Positions 33,221 to 41,635 of a stretch of 64,000 nucleotides of DNA are shown here, in pieces (the stretch's first letter is position 1; each line of letters starts with the position of its first letter). This DNA is from Verrucomicrobiota bacterium (GTDB lineage: Bacteria; Verrucomicrobiota; Verrucomicrobiia; Opitutales; Opitutaceae): the NCBI GenBank assembly GCA_016222805.1, contig JACRQG010000027.1:124001-188000 (forward strand). Reading direction: 5' to 3'. The position numbers were made by a program, and so were the translations under genes. Below the pieces are notes generated by a model. The model saw nothing but the letters and a program-made list of their open reading frames with translations, did no database searches and was not told where the DNA came from.

Positions 33221-34282
33221 TTACTGACCACTCAGCCCTGACGACTGCTTGGCGGCACCCGGCAACCCACGCCAGGTGAGGCCCAGGCCGGGCAGATCGG
33301 GATAGTGAATGCGACCATCCAAGCCGACGCGCACGCCGTCGGCCACGTCGTCGGCGAGCAGCAGGGCGCCGTCCATGTCGGGATAATCGAGCAGGGGCAC
33401 GAGTTGTCCGATGGCGGAAATTCCGACCGAGGATTCCGTCATGCAGCCGACCATCACCTTGAGACCGAGCTGGCGGGCCCGGGCAATCATGCGGCGGGCG
33501 GGGGTAAGGCCTCCGGCCTTGGTCAGCTTGATATTGACGCCATGGAAGCGCCCCGCGCAGCGGTCGACGTCACCTTCTCCCTGGCAGCTCTCGTCGGCAA
33601 TGATCGGCAGGGCTGAATGGGCGAACACCTCGCGCTGGCCCGCCACATCCTCCGGCGGCAGCGGCTGCTCGATGAACTCGACCCCGAGATCGCGGAGGGG
33701 GGCGGACAGTCGCAGCGTGGTGGCGGCATCCCACGCGCAATTGGCGTCGACGCGAAACGTCGCCCGCGTGACCTCGCGAAGGGCGCGGACAATCGCGAGG
33801 TCGTCGGGGGTGCCCAGCTTGATCTTATAGACGGGAAAGTCGGGATACTCCTGGAGCTTGCGGACCATGACGTCCACGGCCGCGATCCCGATGGTGTAGT
33901 CGCTCGGCGGGAGGCGATCGAGGCTGAGGCCCCAGAGCTGCCAGACCGGCCGGCCGAGGCGGCGGCCCCAGAGATCGTGGGCGGCCTGATCCAGCGCACA
34001 GAGGGCGAAGGGATCGTCGCGCAGCAGCGGAGCGAACCGCTGCCAGAAGGCGGCGGGCTCATCCACGTGCGCCGCTTCGATTTGCGGCCGGAGTCGCTCC
34101 AGGCTCGCCGCCATGGTCTCCCCGGAGTTGCCGTAGTAGCCCACGGTCGAGGCTTCCCCGAAGCCCCGGTGCGGGCCGTCGCGCAGCTCGACGATCAAGT
34201 TGTGCTGCAGGTCGTGGGAACCGTGGGCGATGGTGAAGGTGTGCCGCAGCCGCAGCGGCACCACATGGAGGAGCATTTGCAT
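33221..34282 (-). CDS. Dipeptide epimerase (enolase superfamily)
   Basis: This is a 353-residue cytoplasmic enzyme of the muconate lactonizing subgroup that epimerises dipeptides such as L-Ala-D/L-Glu. All active-site motifs are seen: 'VYKIKLG' (Lys153 and Lys155), 'FRVDANCAW' (Asp189), 'VEFIEQPL' (Glu205), 'IIADES' (Asp230), 'NIKLTKAGG' (Lys255) and 'GCMTESSVG'. The N-terminal capping domain has 'GFGEASTVGYYG'. It starts 15 bp after the BioF-like gene, so the two form an operon. In other bacteria this family acts in murein peptide recycling; the actual dipeptide here is unknown. Confidence 0.95.
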   Translation of the reverse strand: MQMLLHVVPLRLRHTFTIAHGSHDLQHNLIVELRDGPHRGFGEASTVGYYGNSGETMAASLERLRPQIEAAHVDEPAAFWQRFAPLLRDDPFALCALDQAAHDLWGRRLGRPVWQLWGLSLDRLPPSDYTIGIAAVDVMVRKLQEYPDFPVYKIKLGTPDDLAIVRALREVTRATFRVDANCAWDAATTLRLSAPLRDLGVEFIEQPLPPEDVAGQREVFAHSALPIIADESCQGEGDVDRCAGRFHGVNIKLTKAGGLTPARRMIARARQLGLKVMVGCMTESSVGISAIGQLVPLLDYPDMDGALLLADDVADGVRVGLDGRIHYPDLPGLGLTWRGLPGAAKQSSGLSGQ

Positions 34283-34297
34283 GGCAGAGGCGGGAGG

Positions 34298-35437
34298 TCA
34301 GAGGTGCCGCCGCAGGGCGGCGAAGAGCTGTTCGAAGTGGGCGGGCTCGTGCGTGGCGAAGACGGCGAGGCGGAGGGCCCCGTGGGGCCCGAGGCCGGCG
34401 TAGCGAGGCAGGTAGGGCACGAGAATGCCGTCCGCCCGCAACGCTTCGTGCAGTCGCTGCATGGCTGCGCCGGTGCCGAGCACGACGGGGATCATCGGGC
34501 TGGGCAGATCCTCGACGGGCAGGCCGACCGCGCGCAGCCCGTGGCGCAGCTGACGGATGTTGTCGGCCAGGCGCACGCGGAGGACGGGCTCCTCCCGGGC
34601 CAGGCGCAGGGCGGCGGCGGTGGCGGCGGCGACTGGCGTCGGCAGCGGCGTGGAGCCGGCGAACCAGGGCGAGGCGGAGTGCAGGCGCTGGATGAACTCA
34701 GTTGAGCCGGTCAACAACCCCCCGTACCCCCCGAGGGCCTTGCTGGCCGTGCCCGTGACCAGCAGGCGTCGATCCGCGGGTGGCGACAGGAGCTCCGACG
34801 TGCCCCGTCCGTGGGGGCCGAGGACCCCAAAACCATGCGCGTCGTCCACGACGACGCGGGCACCGGGGAACCCGTCCAGGATCCGCAGGTAGTCAGCCAG
34901 CGGGGCGAGGTGGCCGGTGACGGGGAACACGCCGTCGGTCAGGACCACCGGCTGTTCGCCGGCTCGGAGCGTGGCCCGCAGTTCGGACTGCAGGCTGGCT
35001 GGGTCGGCGTGCCCAAAGGTGACGACGGGCCGGCCGGACAGACGGGCGGCATCGCGCAGGGCGAAGTGCGCATCCTGATCGAGGTACAGGCGGTCGGCCG
35101 GGCCCGCGTGGGCATCGAGGAGAACGGAGGCCCCGAGCCATCCGCTGGGCAGGAGCCAGGCGGCCTCGGTGCCGAAGAAGCGGGCCGCCTCCGCCTCGGC
35201 CTCGAGGAGGGGCGGACTCTCGCCGAAGCCGAGGCGGGTCGTGGCGGGATGCAGGCCGTAGCGGCGCAGCGCGCGCTCGGCGGCGTCCGCCAGTTCGGGC
35301 CGGCGTTGCAGGTCGAGGTAACCCGTGCCGCCGAAATGCAGGTAGCGGCGGCCGTCGATGCCGACCTCCGGACCGGTGGCGGTGTCGAAGACGCGACTCG
35401 GTGACGGAGTGCTCGCGGCAGGCGGTGAATCGGGCAT
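34298..35437 (-). CDS. BioF-like PLP-dependent aminotransferase/AONS-family enzyme
   Basis: This is a 379-residue fold-type I PLP enzyme like the alpha-oxoamine synthases (8-amino-7-oxononanoate synthase, 2-amino-3-ketobutyrate CoA ligase). The ATG at 35437 is preferred because residues upstream are not protein-like. Motifs: 'RRYLHFGGTGYLDLQRRPEL', 'VVVDDAHGFGVLGPHGRGTSE' with the PLP-binding Asp and His, and 'LLVTGTASKALGGYGG' with the Schiff-base lysine. It lies 15 bp upstream of the dipeptide epimerase in one operon and is divergent from the 677-residue protein with a 149-bp gap. Biotin synthesis is not implied by the neighbours. Confidence 0.85.
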   Translation of the reverse strand: MPDSPPAASTPSPSRVFDTATGPEVGIDGRRYLHFGGTGYLDLQRRPELADAAERALRRYGLHPATTRLGFGESPPLLEAEAEAARFFGTEAAWLLPSGWLGASVLLDAHAGPADRLYLDQDAHFALRDAARLSGRPVVTFGHADPASLQSELRATLRAGEQPVVLTDGVFPVTGHLAPLADYLRILDGFPGARVVVDDAHGFGVLGPHGRGTSELLSPPADRRLLVTGTASKALGGYGGLLTGSTEFIQRLHSASPWFAGSTPLPTPVAAATAAALRLAREEPVLRVRLADNIRQLRHGLRAVGLPVEDLPSPMIPVVLGTGAAMQRLHEALRADGILVPYLPRYAGLGPHGALRLAVFATHEPAHFEQLFAALRRHL

Positions 35438-35586
35438 GGCGATCGGATCGCGATGGTGGGCGATCTTGCCGGCCGGTGTCGAACCCAGCCGCAGCGCCCG
35501 GCGGCGAAGCCGGGTCTCGGCGCCGGACGTCCTCAATGATCGTTTGCGGTGGACACCCGGGTGGGAGATTCTGTGCTCGAACCACT

Positions 35587-37620
35587 GTGAGCACACCCAC
35601 GAGTTCCGCAGCCCTGGCGCCGGACGGAGCGCCGGACCATGGCATTACCCTCCTGGGGCCGAAGCCGTTTGCGCCCGGGGGACCGGGCGACGCCGCCACC
35701 CACATCGGCACGGTGTTCCCTGCGCAACGGACCCTGGTGACGCTGCCCGGCATCCATGCGACCCAGCGTCTCGACTTTGTGGAGCACTGCGACCGGCGAC
35801 GACGGGAAGCGGGGCAGGCGCCACTGACGGAGGCCGAGCAGGAGCGACTGATGCTGGAGGCGGTGGATTTGATCTTTGAAGGCGGGCTGATCCTGATCCG
35901 GCCGGATCCGGCGAACATGCCCCTGGCCTTTGCCGCGGATGAGATGCTGGCGGAACTCGAAATGGTGTCGCGTCGGAATGTCCGGTTTCTGTTCGCGATG
36001 GATCCGGCGGTGCGCGGGGCAATCCAGGCGCGCGGGGAGAACTGGCGGATCACGCCGCTGCCGCAATCGGCGGACGAGATGCTTGCCCTCATCGCCAGCT
36101 CGAAGGTGGCGATTCGCGAGGGGGCGATCTACTATTACAACCGGTTTACCGGCACGCGGCACCTGACCTACGCGGAGTTCGCGCGGCTCGGCGCGCTCGA
36201 CGAGCGCTCGCTGGCCTGGCAGCTGCAGGAGATCGCGATGTACAGCGGGCAGTGCAACCGGCGGGGGCGGCCGGAGGTGGATTTCTTCGCGGTGCGGAGC
36301 GGGGCCTTCGGGGCAGCGGACTTCGAGGGCCTGGATTTCGCCGGCCTGGCGGTCGAGGAATTGCAGCGGCGTTACGCGGCGCTGCGGGAGAAGTTCCGCG
36401 CCGCGGTGGAGGCGGACTTCTGGCAGGACGATCCCCGGGTGGAGGTGTGGCGGAGCCGCATGCTCAGCGCGCTGGTGTCGCAGGAGGACCAGACCCTGAC
36501 GGTGGACCTGCTGCGGGAGCTCAGCCCGGAGTTCTTTCTCCAGGTGGAGTGGCTGCCGGGCGGCCGGTTCGAGGAAGGGGAGTTCCTCTTCGATCCGGTG
36601 CTGGAGGAGGCGGAGCAACACCCGGAGGACGAGTCGTTGCGGCGATTGTGCGACCCGCTGGTGCGCGGCTTCATCGTCAGCTACATCCGGGAGTACGGCA
36701 CCGTCGAGACGATCAACATCGGGCGGATCAGCCGGTCGCTCTCCAAGATCCGGCCGCAGGTGCGGGGCCGGCGGGGCGTCTATCTCGCCCAGCTCAAGCT
36801 GCATGGGGTGGCGGCGCCGCTGCTGCGGCTGATCCGGATGCAGAAGTGGGGCATCCGGGAGCGGCTGGACGAGGGCAAGCCGCTGCTCCAGGCCCTGCTG
36901 GAGAACGAGGAGTACACCGACTACGTGCTCGATCGCCGGTTGGGCCTGCGCCAGCTCGGCATGAACCTCCCGGGCCGGATCCGCGTGCTGCGCACCCGCG
37001 AGACCTACCATGGGGTGAACCGCGAGGTGGCCGGGCGCTCGATTCCGGTGGTCGGCTTCGAACGCGACTACCTCGGCGGCCTCGCGACGGACAAGGTCCC
37101 GGCGGCGCGGTACCTGAAGGAAGGATACGCCGAACGCCTCGCCTTCCTGCTCGGGCGGGCGGCGGCCTCGAACCTCATCGTCGGCCGGGCGCTGGAGCAG
37201 AGCCTGCAGGCGATGTTCGACGATGGCGACGAGATCATCAAGGAGGACCCCGCGACCGGGCAGCCGGTGGAGATCGTGGTCAGCGATCCCACGGGTTCGT
37301 TTGCCGATTTCCGGCGCAGCCTGCTGGAGATGGCGGGCGACTACGCGCGCCCGGTGAACGCGCGCCTGGGCAAGGTCCCGCGGCCGCGGGAGTTTGCGGA
37401 ATTCTACCTGCAGGCGTTTGGGGAGCGGTTCCTGCACCTGCAGCGGGAGTACCGGAAGCGGCGGCGCGCCTTCGACGCGTTGTTCAAGCACTGCGCCTAT
37501 GATCCCGCCGGGAGTTTCGCCTATCGCTGGGAGAGTGTGCTGCACCGCCTGCACACGACGGACGGGGAGGAACTGGTCCGGGCCGTGCGGGAGCGGATCG
37601 ACCTGCCCGACCTGCGGTAG
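35587..37620 (+). CDS. Large cytoplasmic protein of unknown function
   Basis: I do not recognise this 677-residue protein. The GTG at 35587 is chosen because the upstream frame is not protein-like; it lacks a signal peptide and membrane segments and is rich in Arg and Glu. The middle has an ordered, acidic region ('EFFLQVEWLPGGRFEEGEFLFDPVLEEA'), followed by 'VETINIGRISRSLSKIRPQVRG'. The C-terminal third, with 'VVGFERDYLGGLATDKVP', 'AAASNLIVGRALEQS' and 'MFDDGDEIIKEDP', is faintly suggestive of a kinase-like C-lobe, but that is speculation. It is divergent from the BioF-like/epimerase operon and almost touches the convergent SGNH-GH16 gene (8 bp). Confidence 0.75.
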   Translation: MSTPTSSAALAPDGAPDHGITLLGPKPFAPGGPGDAATHIGTVFPAQRTLVTLPGIHATQRLDFVEHCDRRRREAGQAPLTEAEQERLMLEAVDLIFEGGLILIRPDPANMPLAFAADEMLAELEMVSRRNVRFLFAMDPAVRGAIQARGENWRITPLPQSADEMLALIASSKVAIREGAIYYYNRFTGTRHLTYAEFARLGALDERSLAWQLQEIAMYSGQCNRRGRPEVDFFAVRSGAFGAADFEGLDFAGLAVEELQRRYAALREKFRAAVEADFWQDDPRVEVWRSRMLSALVSQEDQTLTVDLLRELSPEFFLQVEWLPGGRFEEGEFLFDPVLEEAEQHPEDESLRRLCDPLVRGFIVSYIREYGTVETINIGRISRSLSKIRPQVRGRRGVYLAQLKLHGVAAPLLRLIRMQKWGIRERLDEGKPLLQALLENEEYTDYVLDRRLGLRQLGMNLPGRIRVLRTRETYHGVNREVAGRSIPVVGFERDYLGGLATDKVPAARYLKEGYAERLAFLLGRAAASNLIVGRALEQSLQAMFDDGDEIIKEDPATGQPVEIVVSDPTGSFADFRRSLLEMAGDYARPVNARLGKVPRPREFAEFYLQAFGERFLHLQREYRKRRRAFDALFKHCAYDPAGSFAYRWESVLHRLHTTDGEELVRAVRERIDLPDLR

Positions 37621-37628
37621 CCGCCGGT

Positions 37629-39650
37629 TCAGGGTTCGCGGGCGTAGAAGCGCACGTAGTCGAAGATCGCATACGCCGGCAGCCGGGTTTCGTCGACCGC
37701 CCGCGTGTTGCCGAGCGGGGAGGCGATGGTGGTCAGCCAGATGCTCATGTCGCCGTGGTCGGGGATGGCGGTGGCGTCGTTGATCAGCACGATGCGCCCG
37801 TCGAAGGAGTACGTGATCCGTTGCGGGGTGAACTCGCAGCCCCAGACGTGGAAGTCGGCCGCGAGGTCCGGGGTGCGGATGCTGCGGTGGCCGCGACCGC
37901 GGTGGACCGGCGCCCATTCGTGCAGGTTGGCGCTGTAGCGGCCCAGGGAGACGGAGTCGTTCTCGCAGACGTCGATTTCCTGGCGGGAGCCCGGATGGGC
38001 CGACGGATCCGCCGCCGGGTGGTGCATCATCCAGAAGGAGGTGTGCCAGCCCGCGGTGGGCGGCACCTTGAAGCGGGCCTCATAGTAACCGTAGCGGAAG
38101 GTGCGCCGGGAGATGACACCGCCGGCGGTGTACTCGCTCTTCGCCGTCTTTTCCTTGCGGCCGGCCAGCCACAGGCAGCCGTCGTGCACCGCCACGTTGG
38201 CCGGAAGCTGCGTGCTCCAGTAGCGCTCGCCGGTCCGGTACAACCAGCGTGTTTCGTCCAGGCGGCTGCCCTCGAACTCGTCGGCCCAAACCAGCCGATA
38301 TCCCGGCGGGGGCGTGGGTGAGACCGGCAGGTCGAGCGCCGTCGCCGGACTGGAACGCTCCGGCGGGGGCGGCCGGGTGCCGATGGGTTCGCCGACGATG
38401 AGGAAACCGCCGAGGTAAAGCCCGTGGGCCGCGTAGGGCCGGGGGTCGGTGATGGCCGCGCCGGCCTTCTGCAGGATCGCGGCCTTGTCGATTTTCGCCG
38501 GCAGGAGCTCGAGGCGGACCCGGTGTTCGGTGTCGGGCAGGGTCCGGGAGAAGAACCAGGGCTTCAGATAGTATCGTCCCGGCGTCGAGTAGCTGTCGAA
38601 GAGCGAGCCGGTCTCCGGCGGCAGATCGTCGACCGTGACGCGAAACTGACCGTTGTCGGGACCCTTGAGGCCGATCAGGCCGAGGATGGTGCCCCGGAAC
38701 CGGAACTCCACCCGGGCGCCGGGTTCGAACGCGACCCAGGTCGGAGGCACCAAACCCTCTCCCTTTTGCGCGGACATCTGCGGTGAAATCGGGGAGAGCT
38801 CCGTCCATTGCTCGTCGGCGTGCGCCTCGGCGACCGTGACGAGGCGGGCGCGCTGCCAGTGGTCGGCCCGCAGCGGGGCGGGCAGCGGGCGGGCGGGGGC
38901 GGCCGGCGCCGCGAGCCAGGCAGGCAGCGCCTGGGCCAGCCGCTCCGCGTAGAGGCGATGGCCGGCGTCGGTCGGATGCGTGTTGTCCCGGGTGAAGATC
39001 AGCCGTCCCTGGGAGTCACGTCCCTGGGCGTCGGCCGCGACCGCAGCCGGGGCCGACATGACGAGGGTGCCGGCGCGGACGCGGCGGGCCACTTCGATGC
39101 CGAAATTGAGCGAGGGAAGACCGTAGTGGGCGGCGACCGCCTCCATCGAACGTGCGGTGCTCTGCAGACCGGCGGACTCGAGGTCCTTCAGGAGGAAGGT
39201 CGAGACCGTGTAGACGAAACAAAGATCGATGGCGGGATTGGCGGCCCGGGCCTGGCGAACGATTCCTTCCATCTGGGCCTCGACGCGCGGGGAGCCGGTG
39301 CCGTCGTTCACCGCAAACTCGACCAAGATCAGATCGGGCCGGTGGCGCAGGACATCGCGGTGCAGGCGGGCGGCGCCGTAGTTGGATCCCGTGCCGGAGA
39401 CCGCCGCGAAGATCTCGGTGAACCGGGCCGCGGGGAACTGGGTGCGGAGGTGGGCGAGTGCCAGGACCCGCCAGCCATCCGCGGCCGTGATGCTGCCGCC
39501 GAGAAACGCGACGCGGACCTCCTGGCCGGCGCGAATCTTCGCGGCCACGTGGGGCAGGCCGCCGCGGATCTGGAATTCCGGGGCGAGTTCAGCGGCGCGG
39601 GAGGCGAGGCTCAGGACTGCGAGGCAGAGGAGGAACGCCGGGAGTTTCAT
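37629..39650 (-). CDS. Secreted SGNH hydrolase fused to GH16 glucanase/galactanase domain
   Basis: This 673-residue protein has a signal peptide (about residues 1-20) and two enzymes in one chain. Residues about 40-250 form an SGNH hydrolase with 'FLGGSITAADGW' (Ser53), 'EFAVNDGTG' (Asn115) and 'DNTHPTDAGH' (Asp222, His225), so an intact triad is likely. Residues about 290-425 look like a beta-jelly roll. Residues about 445-670 form a GH16 domain with 'YRLVWADEFEGSRLDETRW', 'YGYYEARFKVP' and the catalytic ExDxxE motif in 'RQEIDVCENDS' (Glu558, Asp560, Glu563). It would remove an acyl group and cleave a beta-glucan or galactan. It ends 8 bp from the neighbouring convergent gene. Confidence 0.9.
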   Translation of the reverse strand: MKLPAFLLCLAVLSLASRAAELAPEFQIRGGLPHVAAKIRAGQEVRVAFLGGSITAADGWRVLALAHLRTQFPAARFTEIFAAVSGTGSNYGAARLHRDVLRHRPDLILVEFAVNDGTGSPRVEAQMEGIVRQARAANPAIDLCFVYTVSTFLLKDLESAGLQSTARSMEAVAAHYGLPSLNFGIEVARRVRAGTLVMSAPAAVAADAQGRDSQGRLIFTRDNTHPTDAGHRLYAERLAQALPAWLAAPAAPARPLPAPLRADHWQRARLVTVAEAHADEQWTELSPISPQMSAQKGEGLVPPTWVAFEPGARVEFRFRGTILGLIGLKGPDNGQFRVTVDDLPPETGSLFDSYSTPGRYYLKPWFFSRTLPDTEHRVRLELLPAKIDKAAILQKAGAAITDPRPYAAHGLYLGGFLIVGEPIGTRPPPPERSSPATALDLPVSPTPPPGYRLVWADEFEGSRLDETRWLYRTGERYWSTQLPANVAVHDGCLWLAGRKEKTAKSEYTAGGVISRRTFRYGYYEARFKVPPTAGWHTSFWMMHHPAADPSAHPGSRQEIDVCENDSVSLGRYSANLHEWAPVHRGRGHRSIRTPDLAADFHVWGCEFTPQRITYSFDGRIVLINDATAIPDHGDMSIWLTTIASPLGNTRAVDETRLPAYAIFDYVRFYAREP

Positions 39651-39775
39651 GCTGAAAACGAGACTGCCACGATGGGGGCGGGGGAGTCACGGAGTTCCCG
39701 GCGGCGCTTAAGCAAGCACCGTTCCGTCTTCCTGGCGGGCAGGAGAACGGGATGAGCCGGGGATGGGCAGTGGCG

Positions 39776-40522
39776 TCACGGCGCCGCCTTGGCGCGGATC
39801 ACCTGATCACGGTCGTAGACACCTTCGATGGCGGCGGCCGGCGGGACGACGAGGTAGTCCGCGGGATCCCAGTCACCGCGCAGCAGGCCCTCGATCAGGC
39901 GGATGTCGCCGGGCAGGACAACGGCTTCCTTCCCCGCGGCGGCGGCCTTGGCACGGAACTGTTCCGCATAGCCGAGGTGGGTGGTCTGCGGCAGATCGAT
40001 GAAGACTGCGCGACGGTCGCCGTGGTCCGGGTGCATCTCGGCCCAGATGTACTTGGCATCCTCCTCACCGAACTTCTCGACGAGTGCCTGGTAGGCGTCG
40101 CCGACCTGGACGCCGGGACTGCCCTCGTCGCTGGTGCGAAGGAAGTAGTTGCCGCGCTCCAGGTAGCCGGCGGAAGAGAAGGGGGTGCTCGGGGCGGCGC
40201 CGAAGTGCTCGTTGAACCGGGCGCGGGAGCCGAGGAGGATCGTGCAGCAGTCGTGGGCGCGCGGAATGACGAGGCGGGTGCGCCGGGCCTGCAGGCCGAC
40301 GGTGGCATTGCCGCACAGGCCGAAGAGCAGGAGGATGGCGTCGTAGCCTTTCCCGGAGGCCTCGGTCGCGTCGATCTTCGCCTGCAGGAGGGCGCGCAGG
40401 CCGGCGCTGCGCGCGTGTTCGCCCAGTTCGGTGAACTCCGCGTCGATGACGTGCGGTGAGCGGGCGAGGCACCACGCGGCTTCGCGCTGGAACACATTGC
40501 AGGCGATCAGCTTGAACGGCAT
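39776..40522 (-). CDS. DUF1638-domain protein
   Basis: This is a 248-residue cytoplasmic protein. It fits DUF1638: 'LIACNVFQREAAWCLARSP', 'DAILLLFGLCGNATVGLQARRTRLVIPRAHDCCTILLGSRARFNEHFG', and 'AGYLERGNYFLR'. Members occur near corrinoid-dependent methyltransferases and C1 metabolism genes, though no such gene is visible here. The conserved Cys (FGLCGN) and 'HDCC' residues could bind a metal. It starts 12 bp after the end of the glycerophosphodiesterase gene, so both are probably co-transcribed. Confidence 0.8.
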   Translation of the reverse strand: MPFKLIACNVFQREAAWCLARSPHVIDAEFTELGEHARSAGLRALLQAKIDATEASGKGYDAILLLFGLCGNATVGLQARRTRLVIPRAHDCCTILLGSRARFNEHFGAAPSTPFSSAGYLERGNYFLRTSDEGSPGVQVGDAYQALVEKFGEEDAKYIWAEMHPDHGDRRAVFIDLPQTTHLGYAEQFRAKAAAAGKEAVVLPGDIRLIEGLLRGDWDPADYLVVPPAAAIEGVYDRDQVIRAKAAP

Positions 40523-40534
40523 GGGGACGGGGCG

Positions 40535-41512
40535 TCAGGGCGCGTGGAAGAACGGCCGGAGCGCGGCGGGGACGGGGGTCTGCCGGTGGAGCAGCGGCCC
40601 CAGCAGGGCCGGCAGGTCGGTTTCGATCAGGTCCGCGCCGCGCGCGAGAAACGCGCGGTAGTCGGGTTCGAGGGGCGCAAGGTCGGAAACCTGGCCGGAA
40701 AGCAGGCGGCGATCGAGGTTGCGGGAGGAGCCGACGATGCAGCGGGCCCCGCGCTGGTGGATGAACTCGTAGAGGGACGGATCCTCCGGAGGCGTGTGCC
40801 CGACAAAGGCGACGACGTTGCGCCACGGCACTCCGAGCCGGTCGAACTCCTCCGCCTTCGCGCGCGTGCCGACGAAGACCTCCATCATCTGGTGGGAGTG
40901 GGCGGCGTGCACCGCCTGCACGTCCTTGTAGGACCCGACGATGAGGAGGACGAAGTGCTCCGCCCGGTGCCGGGCCACGATCCGGGCGCGATCGAGGGCG
41001 CTCACGTCCTTCTGATCGAGGATGAGGATCGCCTTGCCGCGGGCCCAGTCGATGACCTCGTCGAGGGTCGGCACCCGCAGGTCGGTGACCTTGCCGCCAA
41101 GATCCTTCAGGCGCAGGTGCTGGATTTCGGCGAGCGTGGAGTCGGTGAGCTTGCCCTTGCCGGTCGTCGTGCGATCCAGGGTGGGATCGTGATGGACGAC
41201 CACGGCGCCATCCTTGGTGTAGCGCGGGTCGATCTCGAAGATCGCGTAGGTGTGCGCCAGCGTTCGCTCAAAGGTGGGGATGCAGTTCTCGGGGAAGCCG
41301 TGCCATGCGCCGCCGCGATGACCGCTCACCATGGGCAGCGTTCCGGAACCGGGCGCGAAGATCTGCTGGAGAACCTGCGGGGTGCGGGGCGCGACCCGGT
41401 GCAGCGCCGGGGCGGGGGCGGCCGGGAGTCGCGCCAGGCCGCCGAGGAGCGCGGAGGCGAGGACGAGGCCGGTCAGGAGGCGCGAGCGCGCCAGGACAGG
41501 ACGAATGGCCAT
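40535..41512 (-). CDS. Exported glycerophosphodiester phosphodiesterase-family protein
   Basis: This is a 325-residue GDPD-type TIM barrel with an export signal (hydrophobic about residues 14-30). Catalytic motifs are clear: 'VSGHRGGAWHGFPENCIPTFERTL' (His-Arg and Glu-Asn), 'IFEIDPRYTKDGAVVVHHDPTLDRTT' (Glu, Asp and His). The family hydrolyses glycerophosphodiesters to glycerol-3-phosphate and an alcohol; the substrate here is not given by the sequence. It is upstream of the DUF1638 gene in a likely two-gene operon. Confidence 0.9.
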   Translation of the reverse strand: MAIRPVLARSRLLTGLVLASALLGGLARLPAAPAPALHRVAPRTPQVLQQIFAPGSGTLPMVSGHRGGAWHGFPENCIPTFERTLAHTYAIFEIDPRYTKDGAVVVHHDPTLDRTTTGKGKLTDSTLAEIQHLRLKDLGGKVTDLRVPTLDEVIDWARGKAILILDQKDVSALDRARIVARHRAEHFVLLIVGSYKDVQAVHAAHSHQMMEVFVGTRAKAEEFDRLGVPWRNVVAFVGHTPPEDPSLYEFIHQRGARCIVGSSRNLDRRLLSGQVSDLAPLEPDYRAFLARGADLIETDLPALLGPLLHRQTPVPAALRPFFHAP

Positions 41513-41635
41513 GGGCGGAAAGGTGAGCGCCAGACCCGATGAGCTGGCGGCGGGAGTACAGCCGGGTCGCCCGATGATGTCACGGGAGAAGGGGCGGGCA
41601 AAAGTGGCGGCAGGCCTCCGGTGCCGCCCGGGAGT

